A DNA stretch of 64,000 nt from CAWIJJ01 sp963836405 (lineage in GTDB: Bacteria > Acidobacteriota > Terriglobia > Bryobacterales > Bryobacteraceae), in the NCBI GenBank assembly GCA_963836405.1, contig CAWIJL010000013.1, positions 186,001 through 250,000 of the forward strand. The letters are read 5' to 3'. Under the pieces are notes generated by a model that saw only the letters and a list, made by a program, of their open reading frames with translations, was not told where the DNA came from and did not search any database. Position 1 is the stretch's first letter. Each line of letters starts with the position of its first letter. This document shows positions 9,125 through 18,508 of this stretch, one piece after another. Position numbers and translations under genes: made by a program.

Positions 9125-10378
9125 CTAACGCGCGAAGTTTGCCATCGTCGTGATCACCAGGGCGTTGGCGAAGTCGATGAGGAAGGCGCCTACCAGCGGC
9201 ACCACGAGGTAAGCGCGTGGGGCCGGACCAAACTTCTCCGCCAGCACCCCCATGCAGGCCAGGGCGTTGGCGCTCGTACCCAGCATGAAGCCGCAGAATC
9301 CACCGCACATCACTGCCGCATCGTAGTCGCGGCCCATCAGGAAGAAGAGCGCGAAGCGCGTCGCCAGAAAAACCAGCACCACCTGAAGCGCCAGAATCGC
9401 CATCAGGGGCACGGCCAGGTGCACCAGCGTCCATAGCTGAAGCGTCATCAGGGCCATCACGATAAAGATATTCAGGGCGATGTCCCCCACGCTATCCACC
9501 GTGTGCTGCGAAATGCGGAACCAGCCCGTGGCATCGTCCACATTCCGGATGAGGCTTGCCGCCAGCATGGCGCCGATGTAGGCGGGCAGCGCCAGGCCGC
9601 GCGCTTTCAGCCATGGGTCGAGATTCACGGTGATGAAGCTGCCGATTCCCATTGCCACCGCGATCAGAATTACCGTGCCCATCAGCCGCGTACGCTCCGC
9701 CTGCGATTCGTCCTCCATCGGGCTGGCGGGAGATTCGATCGGGTCGCCTTCGTAGACCAGCGCCTTGGCCTTCTCGAGGTTGTCGCGGCGCGCTCCCGGC
9801 GGTTTCAGATGGAATCGTTTGATCAGCGATCCTCCCACCGGGCCGCCCATCAGTCCGCCTGCCACAATTCCGAACATCGCCGCCGCCAGTCCTATGGCCG
9901 GAGCGCCGGCCACACCCCATTGTTCGAAACTCGAACCGAAGGCGAGCGCCGTCGCCGGTCCTCCCGCCATGGAGACGGAGCCCGCCAGGATTCCGGTCAA
10001 CGGATTCAATCCGAACAGGCTCGCCGCACCCATTCCGACCAGGTTTTGCAGTGTCACCACGATCGCCGAAACCGCGAAGAACAGGCCCACCTGGACGCCC
10101 CCCTGTTTGAGCAGGCGCAGACTCGCCCCCATTCCGATGGTGGTGAAGAAAGCGATCATCAAAATGTCGCGCAGCACCAGGTCCGGTTCGAGGTTCAGGT
10201 ACCGGTCGCGAAGGATCAGCGCGGCTAGGGAAAACACCAGGCCGCCCACCACGGACGCAGGAATATTCAACCAGTCGAGGACCGGGAAGCGCCGTTTCAG
10301 CCAGATACCGATGGCCAGGCCGAAACACGCAAATGCCAACACTTGTACCGCATTCAATTTCAAGATTGGGACATTCAT
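9125..10378 (-). CDS. gltS: sodium/glutamate symporter family protein (GltS-like)
   Basis: A 417-residue polytopic membrane protein with about 10-12 hydrophobic segments arranged as two inverted halves. The family signature is seen twice: SVSMAGGPATALAFGSSFEQWG in the first half, and GFMLGTSANALACMGVLAEKFGPAPRAYLVVPLVGAF in the second. This matches GltS, which couples sodium entry to glutamate uptake at the inner membrane. A central hydrophilic loop (about 215-240) joins the halves. Length is slightly above E. coli GltS (401). Substrate is assumed from the family; other dicarboxylate-like substrates cannot be excluded. It is divergent from the FAD oxidase gene, with 104 bp between them. Confidence 0.82.
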   Translation of the reverse strand: MNVPILKLNAVQVLAFACFGLAIGIWLKRRFPVLDWLNIPASVVGGLVFSLAALILRDRYLNLEPDLVLRDILMIAFFTTIGMGASLRLLKQGGVQVGLFFAVSAIVVTLQNLVGMGAASLFGLNPLTGILAGSVSMAGGPATALAFGSSFEQWGVAGAPAIGLAAAMFGIVAGGLMGGPVGGSLIKRFHLKPPGARRDNLEKAKALVYEGDPIESPASPMEDESQAERTRLMGTVILIAVAMGIGSFITVNLDPWLKARGLALPAYIGAMLAASLIRNVDDATGWFRISQHTVDSVGDIALNIFIVMALMTLQLWTLVHLAVPLMAILALQVVLVFLATRFALFFLMGRDYDAAVMCGGFCGFMLGTSANALACMGVLAEKFGPAPRAYLVVPLVGAFLIDFANALVITTMANFAR

Positions 10379-10482
10379 ACGGGGAGTGTTTTGCCGAAGC
10401 TACCAGTTTTCACCGGTGTGTGTCAAATCTCGTAACCCCTTCTTTTTAGCCCGATGTATACTCCTCGGTACAGGAGAGTTTT

Positions 10483-11880
10483 ATGGGACATTCACCTGCA
10501 CCAATTCGAGACGATTCGGCCATCGCAGCTCTCACTGCATCCCTACGGGGCCGGGTGATTCACCCGGATGATGAGCAGTATGAGGCCGCCCGGCATGTTT
10601 ACAACGGAAACATCGACCGCAGGCCGGCCCTGGTCGTTCAATGCGCGGACGTGGCGGACGTGATTCATTGCGTAAACTTCGCCCGCGAACAGAAACTTAT
10701 GCCCGCCATCCGCGGCGGCGGCCACAGCGTGCCGGGTTTCGGCACCTGCGACGGCGGAATTGTGATCGATCTCGCGCGCCTCAAGGGTATCCGCGTGGAC
10801 CCTGCCGCCCGCACTGTACGTGCCGAGGGTGGCTGCACCTGGAGCGACGTCGATCACGCTACACACGCCTTCGGACTCGCCGCCGTGGGCGGCATCATTT
10901 CAACCACCGGGGTCGGTGGGCTTACTACCGGCGGCGGCTTCGGCTACCTGTCCCGCCGTTACGGACTCGCCTGCGACAACCTTCTCTCGGCGGACGTGGT
11001 CACGGCAGACGGCCAGTTGCGGCACGCCAGCGCGTCGGAAAATCCCGATCTGTTCTGGGCCATCCGCGGGGGCAGCGGCAACTTCGGCGTGGTCACCTCG
11101 TTCGAGTTCCGCCTCCATCCCATGAGCATGATCTACGCCGGCCCGCTGCTGTTTCCCGTGGAGCGCGCGGCTGAAATCATGCGCGCTTTCGATAAGTTCA
11201 TGAAGACCGCCCCGCGTGAACTCAACGCGTTTTTCGCTTACCTGATCGTGCCGCCGGGGCCTCCGTTCCCCACGGAACTGCACATGAAAACGATGTGCGG
11301 CATGATTGTCACCTGGTCCGGCGACCTCGCGCAGGGAGATTCCGCCATCCGGCCGTTGACCGACCTCAAGCCCGTTTTCGCGCACACCGGACCGGTGCCT
11401 TATCCGATGCTGCAATCGCTGTTCGACCCGCTGCTGCCGCCCGGCCTGCACCATTATTGGAAGGGCGATTTCACCAACGACCTGACTGACGAGATCATCG
11501 CCGCACACACCGAGCACGGGCCGAAGATTCCCACCGTCCATTCCGCCATGCACATCTACGCCATGGACGGCGCGGTCAACGACGTCGCCAAAGACGCCAC
11601 AGCCTTCGGCTTCCGCGACGTGCGGTTCACCCACGTGATCGTCGCGGTGACCCCCGATGCGAACGCTGTTCCCGCGCAGCGCGACTGGGTGCGAGCCTAC
11701 TATGACGCACTCCACCCGCTATCCGCCGGCGGAGCTTACGTGAATTTCCTCATGGAAGAGGGTGCCGACCGGGTCGAATCCAGCTTCGGCGGGAACTACC
11801 GGCGCCTGGCCACGGTCAAAGCGAAGTACGATCCCGGCAACCTGTTCCGCTGGAACCAGAACATCAAACCGGCCGCCTGA
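10483..11880 (+). CDS. FAD-linked oxidoreductase with berberine-bridge (BBE) domain
   Basis: A 465-residue flavoprotein. The start ATG at 10483 follows CAGGAGAG by 6 bases. Residues of about 45-185 form the PCMH/VAO-type FAD domain: IRGGGHSVPG supplies the His that normally binds the flavin 8-alpha position, and GGIISTTGVGGLTTGGGFG contacts the pyrophosphate. The second Cys needed for bicovalent flavin is not obvious. The C-terminal BBE segment is clear (GGAYVNFLMEEG, then YRRLATVKAKYDPGNLFRWNQNI). Members oxidise sugars, oligosaccharides or phenolics using oxygen. No signal peptide is seen. It is a close paralog of the oxidase at about 30-31.4 kb. Confidence 0.88.
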   Translation: MGHSPAPIRDDSAIAALTASLRGRVIHPDDEQYEAARHVYNGNIDRRPALVVQCADVADVIHCVNFAREQKLMPAIRGGGHSVPGFGTCDGGIVIDLARLKGIRVDPAARTVRAEGGCTWSDVDHATHAFGLAAVGGIISTTGVGGLTTGGGFGYLSRRYGLACDNLLSADVVTADGQLRHASASENPDLFWAIRGGSGNFGVVTSFEFRLHPMSMIYAGPLLFPVERAAEIMRAFDKFMKTAPRELNAFFAYLIVPPGPPFPTELHMKTMCGMIVTWSGDLAQGDSAIRPLTDLKPVFAHTGPVPYPMLQSLFDPLLPPGLHHYWKGDFTNDLTDEIIAAHTEHGPKIPTVHSAMHIYAMDGAVNDVAKDATAFGFRDVRFTHVIVAVTPDANAVPAQRDWVRAYYDALHPLSAGGAYVNFLMEEGADRVESSFGGNYRRLATVKAKYDPGNLFRWNQNIKPAA

Positions 11881-11889
11881 GACGCCGGT

Positions 11890-13809
11890 TCATTTCCGCT
11901 CGAAGGGGGCCTTCAGCCGCTCCGCTACCCACTCCTTCGTGATCCGGAGGTTGTATTGCGAGTGTTGCAGGTTGAAGGTCCCCGGCACCTGCGCCGCCTC
12001 TGCGTAACGCGCCAGGGCTTCCTCGCGCCTTCCCAGCAGATCCAGGATCTGTCCCTGCCACACCAGGGCCATAAATTGGTCGTTCGCCTCGCCGCCGCGC
12101 AGTCTCTCAAAGGCATCCATCGCTTCGTTGTAATAGCGCCCGTCGTATAGGGTCAGCCCGAGTTTGCGCCACACCGCGAAATCCGGCACGTTCAACCTCA
12201 GTCCCTCGCGATATGCCTCGAGGGCCGCTTGTCCCGCGCCCGTCCAGGGCAGCTCCGAAATCCTGGCACTCAGGTCCCGAAGCGGATTCGGCGGCGGCTC
12301 CGCCATCGCGACGGCGCCCTCCGGATCGAGCACTACCTCCTTCAAGGCCGTCTTCGACCGGAAGCGGATCTCGTCGATGTCCGCCAATCGCTCCGTCTGC
12401 GCGCGCTGCTCGGTCCCATCCTGAAAGCGCGCCGCCACGGTTACCGGCATACGCAGCGAACCCGCCCGCGCCACCCGAATCGTGCAGGTGAACTCTCCGG
12501 CCGCGGGAGCGCATTCCTGGCCGGCAATCCGGTATGAGACATTTTTGGCGGAACGAACCCATTGTTCGAAGAACCAGTCCAGGCTCTGCGCGCTCGCGGC
12601 CTCCGTCAGCTTCTGGAAGTCGCGCCAGTCTAGCCGCTTGCCGGCGTACTCGCGCAGCGTCTGTCGGTAAACCGCGTCGAATGTGTCCGCCCCCATGACC
12701 GATTCGAGCGCGTCCAGCATCGCCGCGCTCTTCCCGTGCTCCACCACGTTATTGAAATCCCACTTGATGGCGTCCATCTGCTCGCCGGTCAGGTCCATCG
12801 TCGTGTCGATCCCCTTGCGGACACCATTGATGAAGTTCGTCTGCAACTGTCCGCTGCCGTGGATGCCGCGCGCCCGCCGGTACTCGCGGTCGGCATGAAT
12901 GCCCAGCCCGACCATCAGCCAGGTGAGCGAATCCGAACCCGCTGCGAGCACGTGCTCGCTCCAATACTGATGTCCGATCTCATGCGCCGTAATCCACTTC
13001 CAGAAATTCTCCGGCGGTTGCGAGAATCGCTCCTGGCCGTGAATCACCACCATCGCGGTTGCCACCGGATATCCCCCTTGCGGCGTATCCGATCCCGGCA
13101 CGATGGACAGCGACTTTTGCGGATAGAAACCGAAGCGCTGGCGATAGAAGCCGATCGCATCCACCGCCGTCTTCAGCAACATTTCCGCGCACTGCCGGCC
13201 CGCGGGCGTGAATACGGCGCGCACACGCACGCCGCCTGCATCGGCCTCCGCGGTCTCGTATCCCTTGCCCACAAACAACCCGAAAACGCGGACACCGTCG
13301 GCCCGGTACTCGCCGGTGGCGGGATCCATGACTCCGCTGGTGGCCGCGGCATACCCCGGCGGCAGGCGCAAGCGTACGACGTAGTTGTCGTGCGTCCCAA
13401 AACCCCACCACAATCTCGGGCTGAGGAACGACGTCACCGCGCTGCCGTTCTTCGCGTTCAGTTTCCAGGGGGTTCCGAACCGGACATCGAGGAGGATTTC
13501 CTCGCCAGGCGCGAGGTCGTGCGGCAGGTCGAATAGAGCGACGCTCTGTTTGCCCGGTGCGCGCTCGCAATCGACCCCATTTGCCCGCACCGCAAGCACA
13601 TCGCCGTACCACGCGAACGCCAGTCGACCAAAAGGCTTGCCCGTGCTGTTGCGAAACCGGATGGTCTCGCTACCTTCGAGACGCTGGCTTTCTTCCGACC
13701 ACGAGATATCCACGCTGTACCGGGCGCGCGGGGGTTCCGCCGGAGCCCAGAATCCGGTTCGCGCCATCGCCGTGGCAGCAAACAGAAAAACGGACAGGTG
13801 TATCCGCAT
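11890..13809 (-). CDS. M1-like metallopeptidase with C-terminal TPR region; third zinc ligand atypical
   Basis: A 639-residue protein with a Sec-like signal (about 1-16). Residues of about 30-210 resemble the aminopeptidase N-type beta domain. The HEIGH motif is at 276-280, and PQGGYPVATAMVVI takes the place of the substrate-binding GxMEN. In M1 enzymes the third zinc ligand is a Glu 18 residues after HExxH, in a WLNEG block. Here the equivalent stretch reads TWLMVGLG, with no Glu. An Asp-Arg-Glu lies about ten residues later and could substitute. After about residue 520 the protein has short helical repeats of TPR character. It is probably periplasmic. It may be a peptidase with shifted ligand geometry or an inactive peptide-binding relative. 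Confidence 0.75.
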   Translation of the reverse strand: MRIHLSVFLFAATAMARTGFWAPAEPPRARYSVDISWSEESQRLEGSETIRFRNSTGKPFGRLAFAWYGDVLAVRANGVDCERAPGKQSVALFDLPHDLAPGEEILLDVRFGTPWKLNAKNGSAVTSFLSPRLWWGFGTHDNYVVRLRLPPGYAAATSGVMDPATGEYRADGVRVFGLFVGKGYETAEADAGGVRVRAVFTPAGRQCAEMLLKTAVDAIGFYRQRFGFYPQKSLSIVPGSDTPQGGYPVATAMVVIHGQERFSQPPENFWKWITAHEIGHQYWSEHVLAAGSDSLTWLMVGLGIHADREYRRARGIHGSGQLQTNFINGVRKGIDTTMDLTGEQMDAIKWDFNNVVEHGKSAAMLDALESVMGADTFDAVYRQTLREYAGKRLDWRDFQKLTEAASAQSLDWFFEQWVRSAKNVSYRIAGQECAPAAGEFTCTIRVARAGSLRMPVTVAARFQDGTEQRAQTERLADIDEIRFRSKTALKEVVLDPEGAVAMAEPPPNPLRDLSARISELPWTGAGQAALEAYREGLRLNVPDFAVWRKLGLTLYDGRYYNEAMDAFERLRGGEANDQFMALVWQGQILDLLGRREEALARYAEAAQVPGTFNLQHSQYNLRITKEWVAERLKAPFERK

Positions 13810-13879
13810 ATACAGGCGGACGTTTTCGGCGCCTCAAACGTTCAACCTGAATCAACGCGGCTGCGGAGCCCGGACCGGC

Positions 13880-14131
13880 TCAGCGGCGGGGCGCCAGTGC
13901 CAGGAACAGCAGGACGGACGCACCCATCGCCAGTCCCATCGCCAGCCAGCTATGACGATCAAGCTGTTTTCGCCAGTCGAGCGCATCGTCGGCCCGCTGC
14001 TTCAGGTCTTCCAGTTCGGCCGTCGCCCGCGCGCCGCTCTCGAGAGCGCTGCGGGATTGCTGCATGATATCCTCCACGACCTCTCCTACCGGTTTTTGGT
14101 GGATATCTTCCGGGTTTGTTGTGTGCGGCAT
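13880..14131 (-). CDS. small membrane protein, DUF883/ElaB-like architecture
   Basis: An 83-residue protein. The ATG at 14131 was chosen because GAGGA sits 5 bases upstream; an in-frame start 18 bases further out lacks such a site. Residues of about 1-55 are hydrophilic and helical, with Ala/Glu/Leu heptads (QQSRSALESGARATAELEDLK). They are followed by a single C-terminal hydrophobic segment (WLAMGLAMGASVLLFLALA) and a short basic tail. This is the layout of ElaB/YqjD/DUF883 inner-membrane proteins, which can tether ribosomes or respond to stress, but similarity is only architectural. It lies 70 bp upstream of the M1-like peptidase on the same strand. Confidence 0.6.
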   Translation of the reverse strand: MPHTTNPEDIHQKPVGEVVEDIMQQSRSALESGARATAELEDLKQRADDALDWRKQLDRHSWLAMGLAMGASVLLFLALAPRR

Positions 14132-14316
14132 GGTTTCCTCTTCACCCACCGGCGCACGGCAGCGTGAGCCGGTTCTACTTCCAGGATGGCTCTCCGGGAC
14201 GCTCGCTCACAAGCGGTCTGCACCGGTAATCTGTCGCGACGCATCCATCCCCGCCGATTCCCGGGATGCATAGCCCCACTGGCACGCCAAGTGCACGTTA
14301 ACTCCTGGCTGACGCC

Positions 14317-15438
14317 GTGCCCGGGCGCCGGCCGGGATATTCAGTGGAGATCACCAACCCAGAAAAGGAAAAGCAGGCTTCCGGCAGGCCGCAGATCGTG
14401 AAACCGCGGAACTGGCTGCGCACTTCCATCCCGATCGCGTTGGCAATCTTTATCGGTTTCGGCGGGCTGTTGACCGTCTATACCTTCGCCCGCTCCCTTG
14501 CGGTGCTCGCGCTCAGCATCACACTTGCCGAATCTCTGGCTCCGCTTGCCGCCTGGTTGTGCAAGAGGATGCGTCGCGTGTTCGCTGTCTCACTGATTTA
14601 TCTCTCATTATTCGGAGCCATTGGGGTGGCCGGTTTCTTCGTGGTGCCCCAGATGATTGCGGAGGGCAACGCCATCGCCGCCCGGACCCCCGAACTCCTC
14701 GAAACAGCGGGATCGCACCTGCGCCATTGGATGAAGGCCCTTCCGGACTCCATGACGCCGGATGCCGGCGGAATCGTTTCCAGTTTGATGTCCCAATTGG
14801 CATCTCTCCCGGTCGGGCTGTTCCGGGCGGGGCTGACCATCCTGCTGATGGTGTTTCTCTCGTTCTACTGGCTTCTGGCCCTGCCGGCCATCGACCGCTT
14901 TGTGCAGTCGCTGTTTCCAAAGCAGCGGCGCGCGCGCGTGGCAGCTATCCGGGAGAAAGTCGGGTCCGCCATGGGCGGCTACGTCCGGGGCGCAGCCCTG
15001 AACGCGCTGGCCACGGGCACGCTTGCCGGCACCGCGCTGGCCATTGCAGGAGTCGATTACGCCTTTGCTCTCGGCGCGCTCACCGCCGCCGGTGAGTTCT
15101 TTCCGTACATCGGGCCGATTATCGCGGCCATTCCAGGCGTACTTACAGGACTTCTTCAATCGCCCTCCATGGCGCTGTGGACCGCGCTGATCTATCTCGG
15201 GGTGGAGCAAATCGAAGGTCACTTACTAACCCCGAACATCATGCGGAGCCAAACGGACATTCCTCAATCCCTAATCATTTTCGCGCTGTTCGCGGGCGGC
15301 GTAGTTGGCGGATTGCTCGGTGCGCTGGTAGCCATCCCGATTGCCGGAGCTTGTAAGATATTGATCGAGGAAGTCGCGGCCCCGGTCATGCGCGAGTGGA
15401 TGCACGAGGCGTCGGCGCGCACCGGCGCCCACGACTGA
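14317..15438 (+). CDS. AI-2E family transporter (PerM-like permease)
   Basis: About 373 residues, with a cluster of hydrophobic segments near the N-terminus (two in about 30-75), a soluble mid-section (about 100-150), and further membrane segments. The C-terminal block GEFFPYIGPIIAAIPGVLTGLLQSP, then QIEGHLLTPNIMRSQTDIPQSLIIFALFAGG, is the AI-2E transporter signature. The family includes autoinducer-2 exporters, sodium/proton antiporters and PerM permeases of unknown substrate; I would not assign quorum signalling from this alone. The start is uncertain: GTG codons at 14317, 14344 and 14398 are in frame and none has a strong ribosome site. It is monocistronic. Confidence 0.8.
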   Translation: MPGRRPGYSVEITNPEKEKQASGRPQIVKPRNWLRTSIPIALAIFIGFGGLLTVYTFARSLAVLALSITLAESLAPLAAWLCKRMRRVFAVSLIYLSLFGAIGVAGFFVVPQMIAEGNAIAARTPELLETAGSHLRHWMKALPDSMTPDAGGIVSSLMSQLASLPVGLFRAGLTILLMVFLSFYWLLALPAIDRFVQSLFPKQRRARVAAIREKVGSAMGGYVRGAALNALATGTLAGTALAIAGVDYAFALGALTAAGEFFPYIGPIIAAIPGVLTGLLQSPSMALWTALIYLGVEQIEGHLLTPNIMRSQTDIPQSLIIFALFAGGVVGGLLGALVAIPIAGACKILIEEVAAPVMREWMHEASARTGAHD

Positions 15439-15518
15439 GATTTCGTGTTTCGGGCGCGCCTGAACCGTGCTATCAAAAAGACTGCGCCGCACAACTTGCA
15501 TTCGGAGGAGTAGCAACC

Positions 15519-16277
15519 ATGCCACGGACGGGAAGGATAGCGCTGGTTACCGGTGCGGGCAGTGGAATCGGCCGCGCATCGGCGCTGGCCCTCCAAAGCG
15601 CCGGATACTCGGTGGCGCTGGCAGGGCGCCGCCTGGCGGAGCTCGAAAAGACCGCGCAAATGGCGCAGGGCGGGGAAGGCCGGATGCTTCCCGTGGCCGC
15701 GGATGTGAGCAAGCCGGATTCGGTGGCCGATCTGTTCTCCCGGGTGAAGCGGGAATTCGGCAGGCTGGACGTGCTCTTCAACAATGCCGGGCAGAATGCG
15801 CCGGGCGTTCCCATTGAGGATCTCGCTTACGAAACCTGGAGCGCCATCGTGGACGTGAACCTGACCGGCTCGTTTCTCTGCGCACAGGCGGCCTTCCGCA
15901 TGATGAAGGAACAGAGCCCGCGTGGCGGGCGCATCGTCAATAACGGCTCCATCTCCGCCCTCTCGCCCCGGCCCGACCAGGTCCCCTATACAGCCACAAA
16001 ACACGCCATCACCGGCCTGACGAAGTGTCTCTCGCTGGACGGGCGCAAGTACGACATCGCATGCAGTCAGATCGACATCGGCAACGCCGCAACCGAGATG
16101 ACGCAACGGATGAGCGCGGGCGTGCCGCAGGCCAACGGTACCACTATGGTGGAGCCACGGATGGACCTCTCCCATGTGGCCGACGCCATCGTTTTCATCG
16201 CCGGACTGCCACTCGAGGCGAACGTGCAGTTCATGACCCTGATGGCCACCAGGATGCCGCTGGTGGGCCGCGGCTGA
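15519..16277 (+). CDS. SDR family NAD(P)-dependent oxidoreductase
   Basis: A 252-residue classical short-chain dehydrogenase. The frame is open further upstream, but the ATG at 15519 has a GGAGGAG site 9 bases before it. The glycine-rich nucleotide motif TGAGSGIG is at about residues 11-18, the NNAG motif follows at about 88, and the catalytic Ser-Tyr-Lys set is visible as NGSISAL and YTATKHAI. It reduces or oxidises a carbonyl/alcohol of an unknown small molecule in the cytoplasm. The end, with NVQFMTLMATRMPLVGRG, matches the usual cofactor loop and tail. It is followed 43 bp later by the GH43-like gene, with no clear functional link. Confidence 0.9.
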   Translation: MPRTGRIALVTGAGSGIGRASALALQSAGYSVALAGRRLAELEKTAQMAQGGEGRMLPVAADVSKPDSVADLFSRVKREFGRLDVLFNNAGQNAPGVPIEDLAYETWSAIVDVNLTGSFLCAQAAFRMMKEQSPRGGRIVNNGSISALSPRPDQVPYTATKHAITGLTKCLSLDGRKYDIACSQIDIGNAATEMTQRMSAGVPQANGTTMVEPRMDLSHVADAIVFIAGLPLEANVQFMTLMATRMPLVGRG

Positions 16278-16320
16278 AGCGCGCGCCGCCACCGGGTACT
16301 AAAATGGTGGTCCACTCGAG

Positions 16321-17307
16321 ATGAGACTCAACAGAAAACTGGCGGCGCTGCCGTTGCTTTTCGGCGCGCCATTCATAGCCGCCGCGCCGCAGACTATCAA
16401 GCCGGGCGAGATCTGGCCAGACGACCGCGGGCAGCACATCCAGGCCCACGGCGGAGGAATTCTCAAGGTAGGCGACACCTGGTTCTGGTTTGGCGAAGAC
16501 CGCTCGCAGGGGCTCGATCCGGCGAAGCGATATGTCAGTTGCTACGCTTCGAAGGACCTGGCGCACTGGACGTTTCGCAACCAGGTGATGAAACAGGCCG
16601 ACCCCGGAGACTTGGGGGCTCGTTTCGTTCTCGAGCGGCCCAAGGTCTTCTACAACGCGAAGACCAGGAAGTACGTGATGTACATGCATATCGACGACGC
16701 CCGCTACGCGCTGGCGCGGGTCGGTGTGGCCGTCTCGGACACGGTAGACGGCGATTACCGCTTCCTGCGCAGTTTCCGGCCCCTGGGCCGGGAGAGCCGC
16801 GACATCGGGCAGTTTATCGACGATGACGGGTCGGCCTACCTGATTTTCGAAGACCGCCCCGCCCGTGGCTTCCATATCGCCAGCCTGTCGGACGACTACC
16901 TGGACGTGGAGAAGGACGTGACGTTGATCAATGCTCCGCTGGAAGGCGGCGCGGTGGTGCACTACAAAGGCCTCTACTACGCGCTAGGATCCGCGCTGAC
17001 GGGCTGGAACCCGAACCCGAACAAGTACGCAACCGCGCCGAAGCTCGCAGGCCCCTGGTCGGAATTCCAGGATATCGCGCCGCCCGAAGAGAAGACCTAT
17101 GGCTCCCAATCCACCATGCTGCTGAAAGTCAGCGGGTCCAGGACGACCACCGTGATCTTCATGGGCGATATGTGGAAGCCCCGCACGCAGTGGGACTCGC
17201 GCTATCTCTGGATGCCGGTGGAGATCGGCGAAGGCCGGCTGCGGCTTCCGGAACCCAAGGAGTGGTCGCTCGACGTTGCCACGGGCGAAGCCGCGGTCAG
17301 TAATTGA
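16321..17307 (+). CDS. glycoside hydrolase, GH43-like (beta-xylosidase/galactanase type), exported
   Basis: A 328-residue protein with a Sec signal (about 1-21, ending IAAAP). The fold is a five-bladed beta-propeller of GH43 type. The blade motifs include IQAHGGGILKVGDTWFWFGED near the N-terminus, FVLERPKVFYNAKTRKYVMYMH in the middle, SRDIGQFIDDDGSAYLIFED, and EGGAVVHYKGLYYALGSALTGW. Blocks of this kind occur in exo-beta-1,3-galactanase-like and xylosidase-like members. It probably removes terminal sugars from a plant or microbial polysaccharide in the periplasm. The subfamily and linkage are not certain. It overlaps the end of the convergent VanZ gene by 11 bases. Confidence 0.8.
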   Translation: MRLNRKLAALPLLFGAPFIAAAPQTIKPGEIWPDDRGQHIQAHGGGILKVGDTWFWFGEDRSQGLDPAKRYVSCYASKDLAHWTFRNQVMKQADPGDLGARFVLERPKVFYNAKTRKYVMYMHIDDARYALARVGVAVSDTVDGDYRFLRSFRPLGRESRDIGQFIDDDGSAYLIFEDRPARGFHIASLSDDYLDVEKDVTLINAPLEGGAVVHYKGLYYALGSALTGWNPNPNKYATAPKLAGPWSEFQDIAPPEEKTYGSQSTMLLKVSGSRTTTVIFMGDMWKPRTQWDSRYLWMPVEIGEGRLRLPEPKEWSLDVATGEAAVSN

Positions 17308-17761
17308 CGTTCTTCAACGCCCGGGAGGACGTGCGCAGCAGGAGGCGGACCAGGCCGGCGCCGACCGCGATGCCGGCAGTATCGGCAAGCAGGTCGTGCC
17401 AGTCGCAGGTGCGCCCCGGGCTGAAGATCTGCCCGAGTTCGAGCGCCGCGCCCATCGCGAAAAGGAACGCCAGCACAAGATGCAACCGGCGGGAGCCGAA
17501 TTGCGGAAGCGCAGCCAACGCGGCCAGCACGGCGTATGCCAGGAAGTGCTCCGCCTTATCGCTCAACGGAGCCTGCTCCAGCAGGCCCAACACCGAACTC
17601 TGCGCCGGCACCAGGCTGCCGACGATCACGGCAGCCGTTCCCGCGAGCCATGCGAGACGGAGCAGGATTCTGGCGGTCCCGTGGAATCCGGCCGGCGGCG
17701 GCTCTTTGGTCTTCTCGGGAATACGCCCGGCGCGCGCGTTGTGCATAAGGCTCCACTTCAT
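17297..17761 (-). CDS. VanZ family membrane protein
   Basis: A 154-residue integral membrane protein with about four hydrophobic segments. The VanZ signature is visible: LSDKAEHFLAYAVLAAL (the DKxxHFxAY box) and GAALELGQIFSPGRTCDWHDLLADTAG (the ExxQxxxxxRxxDxxDxxADxxG box). VanZ-like proteins are named after a gene that raises teicoplanin resistance, but most chromosomal members have no known role. The N-terminal 25 residues are hydrophilic, and a second Met at position 6 could be the true start. It converges on the GH43-like gene and follows the membrane protein at 18.3 kb on the same strand, 36 bp downstream. Confidence 0.8.
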   Translation of the reverse strand: MKWSLMHNARAGRIPEKTKEPPPAGFHGTARILLRLAWLAGTAAVIVGSLVPAQSSVLGLLEQAPLSDKAEHFLAYAVLAALAALPQFGSRRLHLVLAFLFAMGAALELGQIFSPGRTCDWHDLLADTAGIAVGAGLVRLLLRTSSRALKNVNY

Positions 17762-17797
17762 AGAGTAAGCCTTGCGCCCGGCATCACTGGTTCGGAC

Positions 17798-18328
17798 TTA
17801 CGCGGGTACGGACATAGTTGCCGGCGCGACCGCGCGCAGTTCGACTCGCATCAAGTCGAACACCCGCAGCAGACCGCCCACCTCGACGGTGCCGAGACCG
17901 TACCGGTACAGCAGCATTTGAACCCTGACCAGGAGAAGCCCGGCCGCGAACTGGATCTGCGGCCGCAACAGCGCGGCAGCCAGCTCCGGACGGTCATGCC
18001 GTGACTGCATCATCACCAGCGTGAGTGCCAGGACCGCCTGTTGAAAGTCCGAGCGGAGGTTCTGAATGTACGTAGCGAACACAGCGCATCGCTGCTGCCG
18101 GAGTTTCCACTCCATGCAAGCCTTGAACCCCGGCTGGGACCGTAGAAATCTCAGATCGTCTCCGCAGAGCAACCGCAGCATGGGACGATAACGCTCCAAA
18201 GACAATTCCGCGATCCATTCGGGGGTTACCGCAAATTCGGGTTTTGGACGAACCGGCCGGAGGAGCGCCGCGACGAGGAGAATCGTCAGGGCAACCAACA
18301 GCGTAACAATGGCAACGAGAATAATCAT
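17798..18328 (-). CDS. hypothetical membrane-anchored protein
   Basis: A 176-residue protein that I cannot assign to a family. The first 25 residues are a strongly hydrophobic anchor (MIILVAIVTLLVALTILLVA) with a positively charged border after it, so the body is probably cytoplasmic. The remainder is helical, rich in Leu, Arg and Gln, and holds a WKLRQQRCAVFATYIQNLRSDF stretch that may form a helical bundle. It lies 36 bp upstream of the VanZ gene on the same strand, so the two may be one transcript. No catalytic motif is visible. Confidence 0.6.
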   Translation of the reverse strand: MIILVAIVTLLVALTILLVAALLRPVRPKPEFAVTPEWIAELSLERYRPMLRLLCGDDLRFLRSQPGFKACMEWKLRQQRCAVFATYIQNLRSDFQQAVLALTLVMMQSRHDRPELAAALLRPQIQFAAGLLLVRVQMLLYRYGLGTVEVGGLLRVFDLMRVELRAVAPATMSVPA

Positions 18329-18508
18329 AGGCTCGCTTCTGATTCAGTATGGAGCCCCACTTCCCTCAGGTGCTAGTGCCAAGGGTACTGTCGGGTTGAG
18401 TACCCTAACAAATAAGGCGTTCTTACCTAAGGTTTCACCCGATATCTAAGTCGAAATCGGCCCGGTGGCCGCGGGCCGCTGGAAGATTTATGATGTGAAG
18501 GTCCTAAT

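Noticed and set aside
10451..10466. TATACT at 10457-10462 as a promoter -10 box for the FAD oxidase
   Set aside because: No acceptable -35 hexamer is present at 16-18 bases upstream, so I did not list it as a promoter.
14317..15438. Quorum-sensing autoinducer-2 export
   Set aside because: The family name suggests it, but most AI-2E family members have other or unknown substrates, and no luxS or lsr genes are nearby.
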